A DNA stretch of 32,490 nucleotides from an uncultured Eubacteriales bacterium (GTDB lineage: Bacteria > Bacillota > Clostridia > Oscillospirales > CAG-272). Positions 7,095 through 15,650 of this stretch are shown here, piece by piece (the stretch's first letter is position 1; the number at the start of each line of letters is the position of its first letter). The position numbers and the translations under genes are program-made. The notes below the pieces were generated by a model, which saw nothing but the letters and a program-made list of their open reading frames with translations, made no database searches and was not told where the DNA came from. The stretch covers positions 1 through 32,490 of the forward strand of contig UQNQ01000019.1 of the NCBI GenBank assembly GCA_900542425.1, read 5' to 3'.

Positions 7095-8045
7095 TTACCG
7101 GTTGACCGTGTGGATAGGTTTTCCGGCTTGATAGGCTTTCAGATTTTCTGCTACCATATCGATAAGACGGACACGAGATTCATAGGCAGCCCATGCGACA
7201 TGAGGGGTTATATAGCAGTTTTTTGCGGTTAGGTAGGGATGTTTTTTTCGCATCGGTTCTGTATCTAGTACATCGATGCCGGCTCCGCGCAGACGTCCTT
7301 GATTTAAAGCTTCGGCAAGGGCGTTCTCATCCACGACTCCTCCGCGCGCGGTATTGATGAGAACCGCAGACGGCTTCATTAGGGCAAGTGTTCTGGTATT
7401 GGCGATTCCTCTGGTTTCCGCAGTAAGCGGGCAATGAAAGCTCAGATAATCGGAACGGGCAAAAAGGGTGTCGGTATCGGTAAATTCTACACCGTCATAT
7501 TCGAGCGGATGGTGGGAAACAGCGATGATCCGCATACCGAATGCACTTGCCACGGAGGCAACGGCTCGTCCGATTGTACCGAAACCAAAAATGCCGAGCG
7601 TTTTTCCTGCCAGTTCATAAGTCGGATAGGCAAGATAGGAGAACGTGTCGCAGTCTGCCCAGTCTCCGCGGGCAACGGAAGCAGCGTAATCATCCGCACG
7701 GCAGGCAAAATGCAGAATGAGTGCAAATACATGCTGAACAACAGAATGGGTAGAATACCCCGGAACATTGCAAACAACAATGCCGCGCTTGGTTGCCGCG
7801 TCAATATCGATATTATTATAGCCGGTGGCAAAAAGACCGATATAGCGCAGATTCGGGCATGCATCCATAATTTCTTCTGTAATGTTTGCCTTGTTGCAAA
7901 TAACGGCCTCGCTGTCTGCAATAAAAGAAGCAATTTTGTCTTGCGGCAGCGTGTCTGAAAAACGCACGTTTCCCAGTGCTTCAATCGGAGAGAGCGATAC
8001 GTCACCTGTGGTAATGGTACATCTGTCAAGAACGGCTATTTTCAT
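7095..8045 (-). CDS. D-2-hydroxyacid dehydrogenase (glycerate dehydrogenase/hydroxypyruvate reductase-like)
   Basis: The 316-residue protein has the full D-2-hydroxyacid dehydrogenase layout: an N-terminal substrate domain with FATGYNNID (72-80), an NAD-binding loop GFGTIG at 154-159, and the catalytic triad Arg234 (NTARGG), Glu263 (DTEP) and His282 (TPHVAW). Family members reduce 2-keto acids to D-2-hydroxyacids with NADH or NADPH. The ATGYNN pattern is closest to glycerate dehydrogenases, but the substrate is not fixed by sequence alone. The ATG at 8045 sits 11 nt from an AAAGGA box; a TTG nine bases upstream is too near the box. There is no serine-pathway gene nearby. degV follows after 158 nt with its own promoter. 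Confidence 0.88.
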   Translation of the reverse strand: MKIAVLDRCTITTGDVSLSPIEALGNVRFSDTLPQDKIASFIADSEAVICNKANITEEIMDACPNLRYIGLFATGYNNIDIDAATKRGIVVCNVPGYSTHSVVQHVFALILHFACRADDYAASVARGDWADCDTFSYLAYPTYELAGKTLGIFGFGTIGRAVASVASAFGMRIIAVSHHPLEYDGVEFTDTDTLFARSDYLSFHCPLTAETRGIANTRTLALMKPSAVLINTARGGVVDENALAEALNQGRLRGAGIDVLDTEPMRKKHPYLTAKNCYITPHVAWAAYESRVRLIDMVAENLKAYQAGKPIHTVNR

Positions 8046-8165
8046 GTGAATCAAATTCCTTTCTGCATACAGAGCATGTTTCGGTAATGAAGTAAGCGTA
8101 CATAACTTATTTTTATTATATCATAGAATGTGGTAAAAGAGAAGAATCGGAATGAAATTTATATA

Positions 8166-8194
8166 TTGAATTTCATAAGAGATTGTGCTAAAAT
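8166..8194 (+). promoter_or_regulatory. SigA-type promoter of the NlpC/P60-like gene
   Basis: TTGAAT (8166-8171) and TAAAAT (8189-8194) are 17 bp apart, about 33 nt before the ATG at 8228. Confidence 0.65.
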
Positions 8195-8227
8195 AAAAAC
8201 GAAATTTGTTTTCCGGGAGAAAATGAT

Positions 8228-8881
8228 ATGAGGGCGCTTTACGTGGTATTTTCCGCTACTTCTTCCAAGATGGGCAAATGGATTCGATATATGACTGGCG
8301 GCAGATACAATCACGTATCCGTTTCATTGGACCCGAATTTGGAGCATTTATATTCATTCGCCAGAATTTACCGTAATACACCGTTTTACGGAGGATTTGT
8401 CTGCGAGTCCTTTCGGCGTTATGATACAACTTCGGAAATACGAGTGTGTCGGATTCCGCTTTCTGAAAAACAGTATCGTTTTTTTATTTGTTATATCAGA
8501 CGAATGAGGCAAAAACAGAAGACATATCTGTACAATTTGTTTTCGGCAGGAATGGTTCCGCTTCACATTCGCGTGAATATCCGTGGCTGCTATACCTGTG
8601 TGGAGTTTACCTGTGATTTGCTGGCAGCCGCAGGTTTTCCGCTTATCTATGGAGGATTTTACACCATAGAGGAGCTTTGTTTCCTACTGGCTGATTATAC
8701 AGTGTATGAAGGGTTGTCTGCCGACTACCCCGCGCATCTTTCATGGAAAGGGGACAAGTTTCCCGTTAAACAGAATATCATAGATTGTACCAGAAAAACA
8801 GCTGGCAGTATGATGCAGCTTACAGGACGTGCTCTCCTTGAATTGTATGAGCATATCCTTGCTCGCAAAGGGCATGATTGA
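8228..8881 (+). CDS. Permuted NlpC/P60 (YiiX-like) papain-fold protein, function unknown
   Basis: This 217-residue protein begins with a short strand (ALYVVFS), followed by YNHVSVSL, in which His29 would be the catalytic histidine, and later CYTCVEFTCDLL, in which Cys124 would be the nucleophile. The His-before-Cys order is that of circularly permuted NlpC/P60-like enzymes, which include amidases, acyltransferases and lipid-acting proteins. There is no signal peptide and no membrane segment, so it probably acts in the cytoplasm. The start has a GGGAG box. It is a single gene with its own promoter; panE-like sequence follows after 146 nt. The family call is from the motif order; the substrate is unknown. 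Confidence 0.6.
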   Translation: MRALYVVFSATSSKMGKWIRYMTGGRYNHVSVSLDPNLEHLYSFARIYRNTPFYGGFVCESFRRYDTTSEIRVCRIPLSEKQYRFFICYIRRMRQKQKTYLYNLFSAGMVPLHIRVNIRGCYTCVEFTCDLLAAAGFPLIYGGFYTIEELCFLLADYTVYEGLSADYPAHLSWKGDKFPVKQNIIDCTRKTAGSMMQLTGRALLELYEHILARKGHD

Positions 8882-9027
8882 TTGTTTCTGTTTTGATGTC
8901 TCAGACTGATTTTCTGAGAAGAAAATCTGCATATGGGAATAAGCGGTGTGTATTTTATGGATGATAGATACTCTCGGAAAATAAAAACAAAAATTGCCGT
9001 GATGGCAGATGGAGGAGAAAAATTGGT

Positions 9028-9963
9028 ATGAAAATTGCAATTATTGGTGCCGGCGCAATGGGATGCTTGTTCGGTACTTTTCTTTCTGAAAAACATGAGG
9101 TGATTTTGCTTGAGCAAAATCCCGAACGAATTGAGGCATTAAACTCTCATGGAGTAACTGTAGAAGAATTCGATGGTACAAAACACCATTATCCAATGAA
9201 AGCGGTCATGAGTGGTACACCGGTTCCCGGGGTCGAGCTTGTTATTGTATTTGTCAAGGCAACGGTGACGGAGGCAGCTCTTAACACCAACCGTGCACTG
9301 TTAGAAGGCGGAGCGGATGTCTTGACGCTTCAAAATGGGCTCGGAAATGATGAAGTGATAGAAAAATTTGTCGGAAAAGACCGAATTTTTGTCGGTACAA
9401 CAAGACATAATTGTGTTGTGACAGGTCCGGATAGTATTTATCACAGCGGAAACGGTGTAACAAAAATCGGTTCGCTTTCAGGAAATCAAAAAAGAGCAAA
9501 AGAAATTGTGGCGGCGTTTGCCATGTGCCGGGATGAGATGCTTTTCTGTGAGAATGCCCGCCGTTTGCTGTGGGAAAAATTGTTTATCAATATGACGCTG
9601 AACTCGCTTTCCTCTGTGCTGGAATGCCGTCTTTATGAAATTTATGCCAATCCGCATACATGGGCATTGACTGAAAAAATTGTAGAGGAAGCCATTCAGG
9701 TCGCCGCTGCGGACGGGGAAGTGTTCGAGAAAAAGTTGGTGCTGGATTCTATCCATAAGCTTTGTGAGGACGCTAAAAACGGCTTTGCTTCCATGGTGCA
9801 GGACCGTCGTGCCGGAAGAAAGACCGAAATTGATTTTATCAACGGCGCTGTTGTAAAAGGCGGGAGAAAATATGAAATTCCCACGCCTGTCAATGAAACG
9901 GTTGTCGAATTTGTCCATGCTTTTGAAGAAAGCGACCGGGTACGGGACAAGTTATTTGAATAA
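9028..9963 (+). CDS. panE: Ketopantoate reductase family protein (2-dehydropantoate 2-reductase)
   Basis: The 311-residue protein has the N-terminal NADP-binding loop GAGAMG (7-12), FVKATVT (75-81) and LQNGLGN (101-107), then the C-terminal helical domain with the catalytic Lys184 (WEKLFINMTLNS) and Glu267 (GRKTEIDFING). In the classical reaction it reduces ketopantoate to pantoate for coenzyme A synthesis. No other pantothenate gene is in the window, and many paralogues of this family act on other 2-keto acids, so the gene symbol is provisional. The start follows a GGAGG box. It shares a bidirectional terminator with the convergent nadE gene. Confidence 0.85.
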   Translation: MKIAIIGAGAMGCLFGTFLSEKHEVILLEQNPERIEALNSHGVTVEEFDGTKHHYPMKAVMSGTPVPGVELVIVFVKATVTEAALNTNRALLEGGADVLTLQNGLGNDEVIEKFVGKDRIFVGTTRHNCVVTGPDSIYHSGNGVTKIGSLSGNQKRAKEIVAAFAMCRDEMLFCENARRLLWEKLFINMTLNSLSSVLECRLYEIYANPHTWALTEKIVEEAIQVAAADGEVFEKKLVLDSIHKLCEDAKNGFASMVQDRRAGRKTEIDFINGAVVKGGRKYEIPTPVNETVVEFVHAFEESDRVRDKLFE

Positions 9964-10000
9964 TAGGTGCAGGTGTCGGAATCATCGGTACCGCTAAATT

Positions 10001-10044
10001 CCAAATAGAAAAAGGTCGGAATCATCCGACCTTTTTCTATTTGG
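10001..10044. terminator. Bidirectional terminator between panE-like gene and nadE
   Basis: A 20-bp perfect stem (10001-10020 with 10025-10044) with a 4-nt loop has A- and T-rich arms on both sides of a GC core. It lies 37 nt after the plus-strand stop and 97 nt after the nadE stop. Confidence 0.8.
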
Positions 10045-10141
10045 ACAGAGAAAAAATATCCTTTTTTCTTTGCTTTTAAAAAGATTGTTTACTGTTCTGA
10101 TAAAAAATGCGTTCTAAAAAGAGAAGGGATCCTGTAAGCGA

Positions 10142-12058
10142 TTATACCGGAATGTTTTCTAATTCTCGCAGCCATGCCGCTGCCGAAGCGTCGCTTGGCA
10201 TTCGCCAGTCTCCGCGTGGAGAGAGAGAAACGGAACCAACCTTAGGTCCGTCCGGAATACAGGACCGTTTGAACTGCTGGGAGAAAAAGCGGCGATAAAA
10301 ATGTTTCTGCCATTTCAATACTGTCTTGGCATCAAATTCATCTTCAAAAGCACGGCAGGCCACACGAAACAGTTTTTTCGGAGAAAATCCCATGCGGATT
10401 GTGTAGTATAAAAAGAAATCATGCAGGTCGTATGGACCGACAATTTCCTCTGTTTTCTGTATGATTTCTCCATCTTTTGCAGGAAGCAATTCCGGGCTGA
10501 CAGGGGTATTCATGATATCAAGCAGTGCTTCTCTTGCTATGCCGGAAAGACCGGAAGCAAAATAGGAAACCAAATATCTTACAAGTGTTTTCGGAACAGA
10601 CGCATTGACGCCGTACATCGACATGTGATCTCCGTTATAAGTGGACCAGCCAAGCGCTACCTCGGAAAGATCTCCCGTGCCGACAACCAGTCCGCCGGAA
10701 GCGTTGGCAATATCCATCAGCACTTGAGTGCGTTCGCGGGCTTGTGCGTTTTCATATGTCACATCATGGAGAGCTTCGTCCTGACCGATATCAGCAAAGT
10801 GTACTTCGACCGCATGTTTGATATCTACGGTTTTCACGGTTACTCCGAGTGCCTCGGCAAGCGTTATGGCATTGCTTTTGGTACGGGCTGTCGTACCAAA
10901 GCACGGCATCGTTACCGCCAAGATATCTTTTCTAGATCGATGAAGCAAATCCATTGCCCGAACAGTGATAAGCAAAGCGAGAGTGGAGTCCAGTCCGCCG
11001 GAAATACCGATTACAGCCGTTTGAGCGCCGGTATGTGCAAGCCGTTTGCGAAGACCGGCCGTTTGAATGGCTATAATCCGTTCTGCCCGCCGTTCAAATT
11101 CCTCGCTGTCAGCGGGGACAAACGGATGCTTTGAAAATTTCGGCGTTTCCAGTACATATTGTTCAGTCTCAAATGGAATCTCCAAATAATCGGCACACTT
11201 TTCGCTTCTTGCAGGGTAAGTATCGGTTTTGATTCTCTCATCTGCCAATCGAAAAACATCGATGACGGCAGTCTGCATGCTTTCCTCAAACGGAAGTCGT
11301 TCTGAAAGTATTCTGCCATTTTCCGCTATAATACTGTGACCGGAAAATACCATATCCGTCGTAGATTCCGCACTTCCTGCATCCGCATAAACATACGCTC
11401 CGATGATACGGGCAGATTGTCCTGATACCAGCGTTCGGCGGTATTCCGCTTTGCCGATAATCTCATTGCTTGCGCTGAGATTGACAACAATACCGGCACC
11501 GGCAGCCGCATGAGAAAGGGAAGGCGGTGTGATAACCCATAAATCTTCACAGATTTCAGCGCTGACAGAAAATTCCGGCATATTAGACGCGCGGAAAATC
11601 AAATTCGTACCAAACGGAACGAGATTTTCTCCGATCCGAAGTGAGGAAATCGTATCAGGTGCCGCAGTAAAATTTCGTTTTTCGTAAAACTCACTGTAAT
11701 TCGGTAAATATTTTTTTGGCACGATCCCCAGAATTGTTCCATCGCAAAGGGCGACTGCACAGTTGTAGAGTTTTTCTCCGTTACGGATCGGCATGCCGAT
11801 AAAAACAAGCGCTTTCCAGCCGCAGCTGGCTTTTCGGATCCGCTCCAGCGCTTGTCCGGCGGCATCGGTTAATGTCCGTTGCCCGAAAAGATCTCCGCAG
11901 GTATATCCTGTGACGGACAATTCGGGGAAGACAAGCAGAGAAACTTTTTTCTCTTTTGCCTGCTTCATATTTTCTATGATTTGGTCTGCATTGTATGCCG
12001 GATCTGCTACTTTGAGGTCGGGAGTTGCCGTTCCCGCGATCAGAAATCCATCCTTCAT
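10142..12058 (-). CDS. nadE: Glutamine-dependent NAD+ synthetase
   Basis: The 638-residue protein joins two domains. The N-terminal carbon-nitrogen hydrolase domain (about 1-290) carries the glutaminase triad Glu46 (FPELSVTGYT), Lys115 or Lys116 (PKKYLPNY) and Cys170 (ICEDLWV). The C-terminal synthetase domain has the ATP PP-loop SGGLDS at 353-358 and GTGDLSEVALGWSTYNGDH further on. It makes NAD+ from nicotinic acid adenine dinucleotide, ATP and glutamine-derived ammonia in the cytoplasm. The length is as usual for the long, glutamine-using form. A promoter lies about 50 nt upstream. The end contains PDGPKVGSVSLSPRGDWRMPSD, normal for the family. All key residues are present. Confidence 0.96.
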   Translation of the reverse strand: MKDGFLIAGTATPDLKVADPAYNADQIIENMKQAKEKKVSLLVFPELSVTGYTCGDLFGQRTLTDAAGQALERIRKASCGWKALVFIGMPIRNGEKLYNCAVALCDGTILGIVPKKYLPNYSEFYEKRNFTAAPDTISSLRIGENLVPFGTNLIFRASNMPEFSVSAEICEDLWVITPPSLSHAAAGAGIVVNLSASNEIIGKAEYRRTLVSGQSARIIGAYVYADAGSAESTTDMVFSGHSIIAENGRILSERLPFEESMQTAVIDVFRLADERIKTDTYPARSEKCADYLEIPFETEQYVLETPKFSKHPFVPADSEEFERRAERIIAIQTAGLRKRLAHTGAQTAVIGISGGLDSTLALLITVRAMDLLHRSRKDILAVTMPCFGTTARTKSNAITLAEALGVTVKTVDIKHAVEVHFADIGQDEALHDVTYENAQARERTQVLMDIANASGGLVVGTGDLSEVALGWSTYNGDHMSMYGVNASVPKTLVRYLVSYFASGLSGIAREALLDIMNTPVSPELLPAKDGEIIQKTEEIVGPYDLHDFFLYYTIRMGFSPKKLFRVACRAFEDEFDAKTVLKWQKHFYRRFFSQQFKRSCIPDGPKVGSVSLSPRGDWRMPSDASAAAWLRELENIPV

Positions 12059-12106
12059 GCTTCTTCTTGGAAACCTTCCTTCAGTAAAAACATTGAATTT
12101 ATGTAT

Positions 12107-12135
12107 ATTTTACCCTCAATATGCGGAAAAAGCAA
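12107..12135 (-). promoter_or_regulatory. Candidate promoter of nadE
   Basis: On the minus strand TTGCTT (12135-12130) and TAAAAT (12112-12107) are 17 bp apart. The -35 box is weak. The site is divergent from the yajC promoter. Confidence 0.5.
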
Positions 12136-12176
12136 GAAAATATTTTGAATTTTCCGGTCAAATTTACAAATTGTTA

Positions 12177-12205
12177 TTGAAATATAAAAAGAAATCGGAT
12201 ATACT
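12177..12205 (+). promoter_or_regulatory. SigA-type promoter of yajC
   Basis: TTGAAA (12177-12182) and TATACT (12200-12205) are 17 bp apart. Transcription would start near 12212 and give a leader of about 70 nt. Confidence 0.75.
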
Positions 12206-12228
12206 GATACAGATAATTATGATTCGGA

Positions 12229-12250
12229 GCGGAAAATCAGAATTTTCCGC
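12229..12250 (+). promoter_or_regulatory. Hairpin in the yajC leader
   Basis: A 9-bp perfect stem (GCGGAAAAT with ATTTTCCGC) closes on a CAGA tetraloop, about 18 nt into the predicted yajC mRNA. No T tract follows, so it is not a typical terminator. It may stabilise the 5' end of the mRNA or bind a regulator; the role is inferred. Confidence 0.45.
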
Positions 12251-12279
12251 ACACAAATGAAAACTGGAGGTTTTAAGCT

Positions 12280-12675
12280 ATGTTTTTAGACGCAGCGGCA
12301 GAGACAACGACACAAGGCGGCCTTGGCAATATTATGACGCTTCTTATGATACCGCTTCTTTTGGTTGTTATGTATTTTGTAATGATACGTCCGCAAAGAA
12401 AGCAGGAAAAAGAAGCTGCCAACATGCGCAACAGTCTTTCTGTCGGTGATGAAATTACAACCATCGGTGGTATCATCGGCAGAGTTGTGAATGTAAAAGA
12501 AGATACCTTTGTTTTGGAAACAACCAAAGAAAGAACAAGAATCCGTTTTGAACGTACGGCAGTAAAGCGGATTGACCGCAAGTTCGACGAACCTGTTGCT
12601 GAAGACAAGCCTGCCGAAATTACGGACGGCGAAGGGACATCCGAAGAAAAAAAGACGGAAGAAGAAAAGAAATAA
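12280..12675 (+). CDS. yajC: Sec translocase accessory subunit YajC
   Basis: The 131-residue protein has one N-terminal membrane segment (about residues 18-36, NIMTLLMIPLLLVVMYFVM), followed by IRPQRKQEKE and the YajC core LSVGDEITTIGGIIGRV with a conserved strand FVLETTKERTRIRFERTAVKRI. The C-terminal 30 residues are an acidic and lysine-rich tail. YajC binds SecDF and YidC and helps membrane protein export. The start has a GGAGG box at 9 nt. The TIGR04086 gene follows 55 nt later, across a hairpin. SecD or SecF are not in the window, although they are often neighbours. Confidence 0.93.
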   Translation: MFLDAAAETTTQGGLGNIMTLLMIPLLLVVMYFVMIRPQRKQEKEAANMRNSLSVGDEITTIGGIIGRVVNVKEDTFVLETTKERTRIRFERTAVKRIDRKFDEPVAEDKPAEITDGEGTSEEKKTEEEKK

Positions 12676-12683
12676 TCATAAAC

Positions 12684-12726
12684 AACCTCCGGACCGCATA
12701 TGATGTAACAAAAAGGTTCGGAGGTT
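12684..12726 (+). promoter_or_regulatory. Hairpin that covers the ribosome binding site of the TIGR04086 gene
   Basis: AACCTCCGGACC (12684-12695) pairs with GGTTCGGAGGTT (12715-12726) over 12 positions with one G-U pair and a 19-nt loop. The right arm contains the GGAGG box (12720-12724) used by the ATG at 12731, so folding would hide it. No T tract follows. Translation control is inferred from the geometry only. Confidence 0.55.
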
Positions 12727-12730
12727 ATTT

Positions 12731-13174
12731 ATGGACAAAACTCTTTTCAAACATAAACATGCCGGTGAAAAAAAGGAAAAAAGTTTTTTTGTTTCCGTGT
12801 TTACAAGCACGCTGATTTCTCTTGCTATTGGACTGGTACTTCTTGTCGCTTCCTGTTTTTTGGGCTTATCCTTGGATGATCCGGATAAGTTTACGCCGCC
12901 GCTCGCGCTGGGTTCTCTTTTTATTACGGCATTGCTTGCGGGATATTTTTCTGCGCGCAGTCATAAGAAAAGCGGCCTTCTCTGCGGTGCGGTGTCAGGG
13001 ATTTTGCTTACAGGAATCCTTGTTCTTCTTGCCTTCGCATTCGGACTTGCGATCCGTCTTTCTCTTTTCGCAATTTGTGCGCCTGCGATTATTATATTTT
13101 CTGCAATTGCCGGTATCTGCGGCGTCGGTGCGGGAACCGCCAAAAAAAAGCTGCGCCACAAGGTAAAGTTTTAA
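12731..13174 (+). CDS. TIGR04086 family membrane protein
   Basis: The 147-residue protein starts with a basic cytoplasmic end (FKHKHAGEKKEKS), followed by four hydrophobic segments at about 24-45, 57-73, 80-104 and 110-136, with a basic C-terminus. This layout and the position right after yajC match the clostridial TIGR04086 family (YrzE-like), of unknown function. It is probably cotranscribed with yajC: there is no promoter in the 55-nt gap, only the hairpin that covers its ribosome binding site. A strong terminator follows. A second long frame within it (12822-13166) is a shadow. Confidence 0.8.
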   Translation: MDKTLFKHKHAGEKKEKSFFVSVFTSTLISLAIGLVLLVASCFLGLSLDDPDKFTPPLALGSLFITALLAGYFSARSHKKSGLLCGAVSGILLTGILVLLAFAFGLAIRLSLFAICAPAIIIFSAIAGICGVGAGTAKKKLRHKVKF

Positions 13175-13175
13175 A

Positions 13176-13230
13176 ATACATAAAAACAAAGACGCCCTCT
13201 TTCAAAGAGGGCGTCTTTGTTTTTATGTAT
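13176..13230. terminator. Bidirectional terminator after the yajC operon
   Basis: A GC-rich core (GACGCCCTCT at 13191-13200 with 13206-13215) is extended on both sides by A/T-rich pairs, so that bases 13176-13190 pair with 13216-13230. The whole stem is about 25 bp. It is placed 2 nt after the plus-strand stop and would also serve the minus-strand gene that ends at 13324. Confidence 0.85.
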
Positions 13231-13238
13231 CCGGTGTA

Positions 13239-13261
13239 CCAAAAGTTAATATGACTTTTGG
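13239..13261. repeat. Second copy of the CCAAAAGT-N7-ACTTTTGG hairpin
   Basis: An 8-bp perfect stem with a 7-nt loop has the same arms and loop length as the core of the hairpin at 3571-3594; the loops agree at 4 of 7 positions. It has no long T tract. It lies downstream of the GH78-like gene (minus strand) and may help terminate it. Confidence 0.5.
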
Positions 13262-13323
13262 CTGATATTTTTGCTTTTTGGAGAACTATCGGCAGTGTCA
13301 ACGGTTCCTCTTCTGTGGAGAGC

Positions 13324-15489
13324 TTATTCAATCATGCCCATTCCGTTCATCCAATAAATCACATGAGAGGCAAATCCGTGATTACAGCTTGCCGTTGGAG
13401 TGTCGTTTTCCCAAAGCGTACCGGTAAGATCCGCCATTTTAACAAAATATCCTTTGATATTTTCTGTCAGCTTTTCATATTCACCATATTGATAAAGCAG
13501 CTCAAGTCTCAAATAATTACCGATAAATGCATTGGAGGGAAAAACATTCTGCCATTTGGCGTCCTCGAGCAGATGAGGCCAGTCACCTTTTCTGACACGA
13601 TCCGGGCCGAAATCATGGAGCAGGCGATGCCAAAGCTTGGGACGGCTTTCCGGCGTGGCAATCCCGCAGAAAAAAGCGTAATATTGACAGCTTTCGGTAC
13701 ACTTTCCTGAAAGAACCGCTTTTCCGTTTTCGTCATACACAGCATTGTCACAGTAAAAACCGGAATCCAAATAAGACTGTCGATTGACTGCCTCGGCGAT
13801 ACGATCCGCTTTTTGTCTGAGATTGTCATCCTCATATAAAGCCGCGACGCTGCGCAGCATTTTTGCATAAAGCATATTGGTGGGATAATTGATATCTTGG
13901 GTTAGCTCATTGGATTTTGACCATTCAATAAATACCCATCTTTCAAGCTTTTCAAGCAAGCCGTCTTGATTTTCGAACGGTTTGAAATAATCAAGCAGAG
14001 CATAAATGCGGGATTTTGCCGAATGGATAAAAGCTCGGTCATTTGTTCTTTTTAAATATTCTTCAAGCTCTATGACAAGCCACATTGCCCAGTTCGGAAT
14101 AAAATTTCCGTCATTATGGTCACCGGGATAACACATAGGAAACATCCCTTTGGGAATGGCTTTAAAACTCTCCGGCAAAAAGAAATTTTCAAGGAAATTG
14201 TGTTCGATTTCGCTCTTTCCGGTCAGAACTTTTTCAACCCGAGCGGTAAAAAAGCTGTCACAAAGCCAGCCAGCGCGCTCACGGGATGGGCAATCCATGT
14301 AAATGGTGAATGTATTTTGTCTGTAAGTTTCAACGGCTGCATCGAATATTTTGGCAAGCTCAGGATCATTGCCCGTATATCGTTTGGCGGTTTTATCTGC
14401 TCCGAAATAAATCAATCCGAGATTGGAGATGGCAACACATCCGCGGGTGACAAAAATACGGATAACGCTCATGGTATAAGGCTCAAAGGTAGAAAGGTGA
14501 TAGCGACCTTTCTTTAAGCGAAAGATTGGTGCGTTGATAACTCCCATCCGTCGAAAATTAATAATATCATTTTCACTGAGGTATTCGTCGAACGTGATGA
14601 CGATTTCTGCATCTTCTTCACATTCAGCGTCAAAAACAATTTGCCCCGTCGTATCTTTTTCCATTTGATAGGTGACGGCGTGACCTTCCGAAATCACTTC
14701 CTTGCCGGGCTTTTCCTTTGTTTTTTTAATACCGGTAAGATCAAAATTACGAGCTGTGAGAAGAGAATCAGTTGTAACATCAGAAACAGGGAAGCCTTTA
14801 TAATTTTCTCCGATATTGATTATTTGACGGGGATATTTCAATTCGTCAGCATGATCGCCGATCTGAAAATCCACGCGGGAGGAAATCTGTTTTGCCGGAA
14901 TGAAGTCATATTCACAGTATCCGCAGCCTCTGGCGATAAAGGTTTTGGCATCTGTCGGAACCGGTTCGATAAGAGAAAAACCAACAGGATTTTTTTCTGT
15001 ATCCCATTCGGCAAGTTCAGGACTTTGGTTATAGACCTCACAGAAAGTGCGCTGAAAACTATAACGTTCCACCTTTTGTTCGTGTTCGGTAACCTCACGG
15101 CATAGGAACCCGGATTTTCCGGTTGCGGCGATGATTTGATTGTCCGAAAGAATCTCGGCGCAGAAAAAGGACGGCTGGTCAAGGTGGTAATAAGAATCAC
15201 AGTTATATCCTGCAACCGTGACGGTGAGAATGCTTCCGTCGGTTTTGATATAGCGGGAAAGCTCAAGTTCATCCACTCGATAGAAGCCGTGTGCCGAACG
15301 GGCGGGACCGAATGCGACGAACGTTCCGTCGATTTTTACAACATAGGCAGTTGAACCACTGAGCTTCAAAAGACTGCTTTTGCAAGGGGTAAGATTGGCA
15401 CGGAAAGAAAGCCAAAGATTCATTTCCGTTTCACGTTTTGCAGCCCAGACAGGGACAGCATTTTGAAAATAAAATTCCTGTATGTTCAT
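13324..15489 (-). CDS. GH78-like alpha-L-rhamnosidase-type glycoside hydrolase
   Basis: From ATG 15489 the protein is 721 residues. The N-terminal half is beta-rich (about 1-370), and the C-terminal half is a six-hairpin (alpha/alpha)6 barrel. The barrel opens with the signature DCPSRERAGW (about 399-408), which holds the acidic residues of the family's catalytic site, and ends with ASCNHGFASHVIYWM. The family cleaves terminal alpha-L-rhamnosides; some members act on other sugars, so the substrate is uncertain. There is no signal peptide, so it is probably cytoplasmic and acts on imported oligosaccharides. An earlier in-frame start at 15570 would fall on its own promoter. It lies downstream of a DUF6067-like gene with a matching promoter. 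Confidence 0.78.
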   Translation of the reverse strand: MNIQEFYFQNAVPVWAAKRETEMNLWLSFRANLTPCKSSLLKLSGSTAYVVKIDGTFVAFGPARSAHGFYRVDELELSRYIKTDGSILTVTVAGYNCDSYYHLDQPSFFCAEILSDNQIIAATGKSGFLCREVTEHEQKVERYSFQRTFCEVYNQSPELAEWDTEKNPVGFSLIEPVPTDAKTFIARGCGYCEYDFIPAKQISSRVDFQIGDHADELKYPRQIINIGENYKGFPVSDVTTDSLLTARNFDLTGIKKTKEKPGKEVISEGHAVTYQMEKDTTGQIVFDAECEEDAEIVITFDEYLSENDIINFRRMGVINAPIFRLKKGRYHLSTFEPYTMSVIRIFVTRGCVAISNLGLIYFGADKTAKRYTGNDPELAKIFDAAVETYRQNTFTIYMDCPSRERAGWLCDSFFTARVEKVLTGKSEIEHNFLENFFLPESFKAIPKGMFPMCYPGDHNDGNFIPNWAMWLVIELEEYLKRTNDRAFIHSAKSRIYALLDYFKPFENQDGLLEKLERWVFIEWSKSNELTQDINYPTNMLYAKMLRSVAALYEDDNLRQKADRIAEAVNRQSYLDSGFYCDNAVYDENGKAVLSGKCTESCQYYAFFCGIATPESRPKLWHRLLHDFGPDRVRKGDWPHLLEDAKWQNVFPSNAFIGNYLRLELLYQYGEYEKLTENIKGYFVKMADLTGTLWENDTPTASCNHGFASHVIYWMNGMGMIE

Positions 15490-15541
15490 TTGGTATGCGA
15501 TCCTTTCGGATCTTTCTCCTTTATCTAAAGTGATTGATATC

Positions 15542-15570
15542 ATTAAACCACAAACAAAGAGAAAAATCAA
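15542..15570 (-). promoter_or_regulatory. Promoter of the GH78-like gene
   Basis: On the minus strand TTGATT (15570-15565) and TGG-TTTAAT (-10 at 15547-15542) are 17 bp apart. The same two boxes with the same TGG extension occur before the DUF6067-like gene. The palindrome TGATATCA (15535-15542) touches the downstream edge of the -10 box, a possible operator. Confidence 0.65.
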
Positions 15571-15623
15571 CTGTTTTGCCGGAATGATTTGTTTTTTATA
15601 TGGATATCGGGAAATTTGTATGT

Positions 15624-15650
15624 AAAAGCAGGAGAATTCTTTCCGCTTTT
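15624..15650 (-). terminator. Hairpin just after the DUF6067-like gene
   Basis: AAAAGC (15624-15629) pairs with GCTTTT (15645-15650), with further imperfect pairing inside. It lies directly beyond the stop codon. The T run after it is short, so termination may be partial. Confidence 0.4.

Noticed and set aside
12822..13166. Second plus-strand frame of 114 codons inside the TIGR04086 gene
   Set aside because: It is out of frame with a convincing membrane protein and has no start signal.
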